NCBI GenBank assembly: GCA_017554835.1
Contig: JAFZHO010000011.1
Span: forward strand, 1-10,675
DNA: 10,675 nucleotides
Direction: 5' to 3'
Source: Clostridia bacterium
GTDB taxonomy: Bacteria; Bacillota; Clostridia; Oscillospirales; RGIG7773
Position numbers and translations under genes: made by a program. Under the pieces are notes generated by a model, which did not search any database, was not told the origin of the DNA, and saw only the letters and a list, made by a program, of their open reading frames with translations. How positions within the stretch are numbered: the stretch's first letter is position 1; every line of letters begins with the position of its first letter. Below, one piece after another: positions 6,601 through 10,675 of this stretch.

Positions 6601-7575
6601 TTAGATTGAAATTTCGTGAGCCATTTCGTAAAGGTCCATATCAATAGTTTTCTTCATTGAAAGTGCTTCAAGAATATCGTAATCGATAACTTCATCTTTA
6701 TTAGTAACAACAACTCTGTTACCAATACCTTTTTCAAGAAGGTTAACGCCGTGGTAACCAAGACGAGTTGCAACAACTCTATCACGAACGGTAGGAGCGC
6801 CACCTCTTTGAACGTGGCCGAGGATAGTGGCTCTTGTTTCGATTCCTGTTGCATCTTCGATTTTCTTTGCAATTTCGTTACTATGGCCAACACCCTCTGA
6901 TACCATTATGATAAAGTGATGTTTACCAAGTTTACGTGAACTTTCGATTTTTGCAATAACGTCTTCTATGCTATGAGGAACTTCTTCAACGATGATGCAA
7001 GTAGCGCCAACTGCAATACCTGCTTCAAGAGCAATATGACCTGCGTGACGACCCATAACCTCAATAACAGAGCATCTATAATGAGACTGAGTAGTGCTGC
7101 GAAGCTTATCTGCCATTTCGCAAACGGTATTAAGTGCAGTATCATATCCAACGGTATAGTCGGAAGAAGAAATATCGTTATCTATGGTGCAAGGAATACC
7201 GATACAAGGGATACCTGCAAGAGAAAGGTCACGCGCACCTCTGAAAGTTCCGTCACCACCGATAGCAACGATCCCGTCGATACCGAGTTTTTTGCAGTTA
7301 TCTGCCGCTTTTTTAACGCCTTCGGGAGTATTGAATTCTTTGCATCTTGCAGTGAAAAGCATAGTTCCGCCAAGCTGAATAATATCTGAAACGCTTCTAA
7401 GGTCAAGTTCCTCATATTCAAGGTTCATAAGACCAACGTAGCCCTGCTTAAAGCCGATTACTTTCATTCCTTTTGAAAGAGCAGTTCTAACAACGCTTCT
7501 TATAACGGCGTTCATACCGGGGGCGTCGCCACCACTTGATAAAACGCCAATAGTTTTTACTTTATTTTCTGACAT
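6601..7575 (-). CDS. pfkA: ATP-dependent 6-phosphofructokinase PfkA
   Basis: PfkA phosphorylates fructose 6-phosphate to fructose 1,6-bisphosphate, the committing step of glycolysis, as a cytosolic tetramer. The protein is 324 residues, near the usual 320. Visible motifs: the N-terminal nucleotide loop GGDAPGMN; the effector-site arginines of IRSVVR; GGTMLFTAR; GGDGT at 106-110; TIDND at 130-134 with catalytic Asp132; EVMGRHAGH; and RATILGHVQRGG near the C-terminus. Gly109 aligns with E. coli Gly104, which marks ATP rather than pyrophosphate use. Cys129 aligns with E. coli Gly124, where pyrophosphate enzymes have Lys, so that position is unusual. The start has a strong AGGAGG (complement of 7583-7588) with a seven-base spacer. 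It lies downstream of dnaE on the same strand, a familiar arrangement in Gram-positive bacteria, but has its own promoter. Confidence 0.98.
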   Translation of the reverse strand: MSENKVKTIGVLSSGGDAPGMNAVIRSVVRTALSKGMKVIGFKQGYVGLMNLEYEELDLRSVSDIIQLGGTMLFTARCKEFNTPEGVKKAADNCKKLGIDGIVAIGGDGTFRGARDLSLAGIPCIGIPCTIDNDISSSDYTVGYDTALNTVCEMADKLRSTTQSHYRCSVIEVMGRHAGHIALEAGIAVGATCIIVEEVPHSIEDVIAKIESSRKLGKHHFIIMVSEGVGHSNEIAKKIEDATGIETRATILGHVQRGGAPTVRDRVVATRLGYHGVNLLEKGIGNRVVVTNKDEVIDYDILEALSMKKTIDMDLYEMAHEISI

Positions 7576-7626
7576 TAGTGTTCCTCCTAAAAGTCTGCGA
7601 TTATAGTCAAATATTTCGTAAATAGT

Positions 7627-7655
7627 ATTATATCAAATTTTAGCAAATTTTACAA
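7627..7655 (-). promoter_or_regulatory. Sigma-A-type promoter with extended -10 for pfkA
   Basis: Read on the minus strand, TTGTAA (7655-7650) is followed after exactly 17 bases by TATAAT (7632-7627). The -10 is preceded by TG one base upstream, giving TGATATAAT, a full extended -10. Four of six -35 bases match TTGACA. Transcription should start near 7620, leaving a leader of about 45 bases before the pfkA ATG. I see no obvious operator in that leader. Confidence 0.75.
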
Positions 7656-7667
7656 TATAACAATATC

Positions 7668-7684
7668 AAAAAAATTTAAAAAAA
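7668..7684 (-). other. Symmetric A/T tract after dnaE
   Basis: The plus strand reads A7-TTT-A7; the dnaE transcript would read T7-AAA-T7 starting a few bases after its stop codon. No GC-rich hairpin precedes it, so it is not a standard intrinsic terminator. It lies about 12-35 bases upstream of the pfkA -35 box, where A-tracts can bend DNA or act as UP elements for RNA polymerase. Either role is inference. Confidence 0.4.
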
Positions 7685-7687
7685 TTG

Positions 7688-10675
7688 TTATTTTGTTATT
7701 ATATTTTCTTCTCCTAAAACGTTTTTAAGGGTTTTTATAAGTTCGTCGTTTCTATCGCAGGAAATATTCTTTGATTTTATCCATTTTTCTTCTTGCTTAA
7801 TATAAAAATAAACGTTGGTGTTACCCGGATAAAGTTTCAGAAGTTTTATCACGTCATCCATTATTTCGTCTCGTTTTTGAAGAATAATATAAAGTTTGCC
7901 CGAAGAGGATAATTCTTTGGGATTTACGGGAAGAGCATCAGAAATGAGGATTTTTACCCCGTCATCTTCTTTGAGAGAGATTCGGCCCGTGATTTTATAA
8001 ACGGTGTTTTCGTTGAAATATCCCTCGTATTTTCTGAACGTAGCAGGGAATAAAATCCCCTCGGTTTGCGCCGTGGAATCATTAAGGGTGATAAAAGCCA
8101 TTCTTTCATCTTTTTTGGTCTTTTTGATGGTAATATCAGATACCATGCAGTAAATAGTAACGTTTTTACCATCGTAATAATTACCATCATTTTCTTCAAC
8201 GGAGTTTGTAATACTAAAAATAGTATCTCCACCGATTTTTTTAATATCCTCAATATATTCTTTCATAGGGTGACCTGAAATATAAAATCCCGAAACCTCG
8301 TTTTCAAAAGCGAGAATCTGATTTCTGTCGTATTCGGGTCTCTCTGTAATCATTGTTCTTGAAAAAGAGTCTTCCATATTGCCGAAAAGACCCATCTGCC
8401 CCGAAAGCTGACACATTTTCTCTCTTGAAGCGGCATCGCAGACTTCCTGGCAACTTTCAAGAAGACTTCTTCTCGTATAGCCGAAGCAGTCCATAGCACC
8501 GCATTTAATCAGACTTTCCACTGCTTTTTTATTAAGGTCTTTATCCGCCATTCTGAGACAAAATTCATAGAAAGAGGTAAAAGGTCCGTTTTCTTCTCTT
8601 TCTTTAACAAGTTGCCTTATAAAATTCCTACCAATATTTTTTATGCAGGTAAGCCCAAATTTGATAGTTCTTTTATCAAGAGGTTCAAAGGTTTCGCTTG
8701 AGGAATTTACGTCAGGTGGCAGAAGTTTTAGCCCCATCTGAGGCAAAAGACCGATATATTCGCATACCTTATCAAGATTATCAAGAACGCTTCCCATAAG
8801 GGCGGACATATATTCGCAGGAATAATGGCATTTAAGATATGCCGTCTGGAATGATATATGAGCATAAGCGGCGGCATGAGATTTATTAAAAGCGTATTTT
8901 GCAAAGGAACTCATCTCATCGAAAATTTCGTTTGCAATTTTTTCCGAAACGCCGTTTTTAATAGCACCGGGGAAGATTTCTTTGCCGTTTTCGCAAAGGC
9001 CGTAAAGAAAATATTGCCTTTCCTTTTCCATAACGTCTACTTTCTTTTTGGACATAGCACGTCTCAAAAGATCGGCTCTTCCAAGAGAATATCCCGCAAG
9101 CTTCTGAACAATCTGCATTACCTGCTCCTGATAAACGATGCAACCATAGGTCACGTCAAGAATATCTTTTAGTAATGGGTGCTTATAGGAAACTTTGGAG
9201 TTATCGTTTTTGCATTCAATATATTTTGGAATAGATTCAACGGGACCCGGACGATAGAGGGATATAACCGCAATTATATCCTCGAGATTTTCGGGTTTCA
9301 GGTTGGAGAGAGTTGCTCTCATTCCGTTTGATTCAAGCTGAAAAACTCCGAAAGTATCTCCTGCGGAAATCATTTCGTAGGTTTTTTTATCGTTATAATC
9401 AATATTTTTAATATCAAAAGAGGGATTATTCTTTTTGATTAAATTTTCGCAGTTTTTTATGATAGTAAGATTTCTAAGACCGAGAAAATCCATCTTCAGA
9501 AGTCCAAGTTCTTCGAGAACAGTCATAGTATACTGAGTAACGGAAGAGGAATCACTTGTTGCAAGGGGAACGTATTCCATAGTGGGCTCTTCTGTTATAA
9601 CGACTCCTGCTGCGTGGGTGGAGGAGTGGCGTGGCATACCTTCAACCTTTCTCGAAAAGTCAATAAGTTTTTTGCACTGCTCGTCCTCGTCATACATTTT
9701 TTTAAGCTTCTGGGAGTTTTCAAGTGCCTCATCAATAGTAAGCCCGAAAGGAATTGCTTTTGCAACCGTATCAACGTAGGAATAGGATAAATCCATAGCG
9801 CGACCAACGTCACGGATTGCCGCCTTTGCCGCCATAGTTCCAAAAGTAATAATCTGAGAAACGTGGTCGGAGCCGTATTTTTCGTTAACGTAATCGATAA
9901 CTTTCTGACGGTTCTCGTAGCAGAAATCCACGTCGATATCAGGCATTGTAACTCGTTCGGGGTTTAAAAATCTTTCAAAAAGAAGTCCGTATTTAATAGG
10001 GTCGATATCGGTAATTTCAAGACTATATGCAACTATTGACCCTGCGCCTGACCCTCTACCGGGGCCTACGGGGATATTATTTGTTTTTGCATATTTTATA
10101 AAATCCCAGACAATAAGAAAATAATCAACAAACCCCATCTGATTTATAACGGAAAGCTCGTAATTCAATCTTTCAGTATGAGTTTTTGAAAGTTTATCAC
10201 CGTAGCGTTTTTTTATTCCATCGTTACAAAGTCGGGTAAGCATTTCGATGGCGGTTTCGTCGGTTTCTATTTTATATTTTGGAAGATGCATAGAAGAAAA
10301 ATCAAGAGAAACGTCACACATATCAGCGATTTTCTTTGTGTTTTCAACTGCATCGGGAAATTCTTTGAATAACTCTGCCATTTCTTCGGAAGATTTTACG
10401 TAGAACTCTTTTGTCAGAAATTCCATTTTTGGATCTCCGATATGAGAGTTCGTTGAAATACACATCAAAATCTCTTGAAGAAGATCTTCATCTTTTTCGA
10501 TATAGTGGCAGTCATTTGTGCAAACAAGGGGTATATCGTTATCCCTTGCGATTTTTATCTGCATAGGAAGGATTCTTTTTTGCTCATCAATATAATGATT
10601 TTGAAGTTCGATATAAAAATCCTCGAAAATATTTTTATATTTAAGCGCCTTTTTCTCTGCTTTTTCATATTCACC
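7688..10675 (-). CDS. dnaE: DNA polymerase III subunit alpha DnaE (5' end outside window)
   Basis: DnaE is the replicative DNA polymerase of the C family. The frame is open from the stop at 7688-7690 to the window edge: 995 residues are visible and the N-terminal part of the PHP domain, probably 150-200 residues, is missing. The Met at 10562-10564 is internal, because DnaE-like sequence (GEYEKAEKKALKYKNIF) continues upstream of it. Order from the visible N-terminus: the end of the PHP domain (CTNDCHY); palm with GPGRGSGAGS; catalytic PDIDVDF with Asp248 and Asp250 of the fragment; HAAGVVIT; the third catalytic Asp396 in MDFLGLR; fingers; helix-hairpin-helix segments; a beta-clamp motif QMGLF (760-764, at 8384-8398); an OB fold (about 837-915); and a C-terminal tail of DnaE1 type. 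No proofreading exonuclease insertion is seen, so it is not PolC. It precedes pfkA by 112 bases. Confidence 0.98.
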   Translation of the reverse strand, partial: GEYEKAEKKALKYKNIFEDFYIELQNHYIDEQKRILPMQIKIARDNDIPLVCTNDCHYIEKDEDLLQEILMCISTNSHIGDPKMEFLTKEFYVKSSEEMAELFKEFPDAVENTKKIADMCDVSLDFSSMHLPKYKIETDETAIEMLTRLCNDGIKKRYGDKLSKTHTERLNYELSVINQMGFVDYFLIVWDFIKYAKTNNIPVGPGRGSGAGSIVAYSLEITDIDPIKYGLLFERFLNPERVTMPDIDVDFCYENRQKVIDYVNEKYGSDHVSQIITFGTMAAKAAIRDVGRAMDLSYSYVDTVAKAIPFGLTIDEALENSQKLKKMYDEDEQCKKLIDFSRKVEGMPRHSSTHAAGVVITEEPTMEYVPLATSDSSSVTQYTMTVLEELGLLKMDFLGLRNLTIIKNCENLIKKNNPSFDIKNIDYNDKKTYEMISAGDTFGVFQLESNGMRATLSNLKPENLEDIIAVISLYRPGPVESIPKYIECKNDNSKVSYKHPLLKDILDVTYGCIVYQEQVMQIVQKLAGYSLGRADLLRRAMSKKKVDVMEKERQYFLYGLCENGKEIFPGAIKNGVSEKIANEIFDEMSSFAKYAFNKSHAAAYAHISFQTAYLKCHYSCEYMSALMGSVLDNLDKVCEYIGLLPQMGLKLLPPDVNSSSETFEPLDKRTIKFGLTCIKNIGRNFIRQLVKEREENGPFTSFYEFCLRMADKDLNKKAVESLIKCGAMDCFGYTRRSLLESCQEVCDAASREKMCQLSGQMGLFGNMEDSFSRTMITERPEYDRNQILAFENEVSGFYISGHPMKEYIEDIKKIGGDTIFSITNSVEENDGNYYDGKNVTIYCMVSDITIKKTKKDERMAFITLNDSTAQTEGILFPATFRKYEGYFNENTVYKITGRISLKEDDGVKILISDALPVNPKELSSSGKLYIILQKRDEIMDDVIKLLKLYPGNTNVYFYIKQEEKWIKSKNISCDRNDELIKTLKNVLGEENIITK

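Noticed and set aside
6973..7389. 138-codon open frame on the + strand inside pfkA
   Set aside because: It lies wholly antisense to pfkA, which has all family motifs. Its translation resembles no family I know and it has no clear ribosome binding site.
7600..7610. TTGAC directly joined to TATAAT in the pfkA leader (minus strand)
   Set aside because: A -35-like and a -10-like box with no spacer cannot form a promoter, and no other -35 fits this TATAAT. The promoter at 7627-7655 is much better.
7657..7691. Eight-base AT inverted repeat (ATAACAAT/ATTGTTAT) around the dnaE stop
   Set aside because: The stem has one G-C pair per arm and a 19-base loop, so it is too weak to call a terminator.
7954..8253. 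Overlapping frames of 60-104 codons inside dnaE on both strands
   Set aside because: They are shadows of the dnaE reading frame, with no family motif and no independent ribosome binding site.
10562..10564. ATG as the dnaE start codon
   Set aside because: The frame continues open to the window edge and upstream codons encode conserved PHP-domain-like sequence, so this Met is internal.

Overview
The window looks like an ordinary chromosomal housekeeping region of a low-GC, Gram-positive-type bacterium, most likely a member of class Clostridia. The basis is the AT-rich sequence, strong AGGAGG-type ribosome binding sites, an ATP-type phosphofructokinase directly downstream of dnaE, and the block clpP-clpX-lon-engB preceded by what is probably the trigger factor gene. 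Every complete gene is intact, and I see no mobile element, tRNA, rRNA, CRISPR array or phage gene. The genus cannot be fixed from the sequence alone.

Left half (1-6557, + strand): the last 56 codons of an upstream gene encode a Lys/Thr/Ala-rich tail, probably the C-terminus of trigger factor (tig). It is followed by clpP, clpX, lon, engB and lysA, all on the same strand. clpP and clpX encode the peptidase and unfoldase of the ClpXP protease, Lon is the second ATP-dependent protease, and EngB (YsxC/YihA) is a ribosome-assembly GTPase. The genes therefore link folding of nascent chains, destruction of damaged proteins and ribosome maturation. LysA makes lysine from meso-diaminopimelate and is the functional outlier. 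Spacing is tight after lon (10 and 17 bases). The clpP-clpX and clpX-lon gaps each hold an imperfect hairpin, the second with a short T-run, so expression may be stepped down along the cluster. No HrcA (CIRCE) or CtsR operator is visible before clpP.

Right half (6601-10675, - strand): dnaE (replicative DNA polymerase III alpha subunit, 5' end beyond the right edge) is followed by pfkA (6-phosphofructokinase). pfkA has its own good sigma-A-type promoter with an extended -10 in the 112-base gap. The two transcription units converge on one strong hairpin at 6558-6589 that can terminate both directions.

I did not find a convincing undescribed system. The most unusual signal is compositional: codons ending in C are strongly favoured just before valine codons on both strands. 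Of 48 Asp/Asn/Tyr/His-Val junctions counted by eye, 44 are NAC-GTN, although these amino acids otherwise mostly use T-ending codons. Smaller points of interest are a cysteine at the ATP/PPi selectivity position of PfkA, the paired mismatched hairpins in the protease operon, and lysA at the end of that operon.
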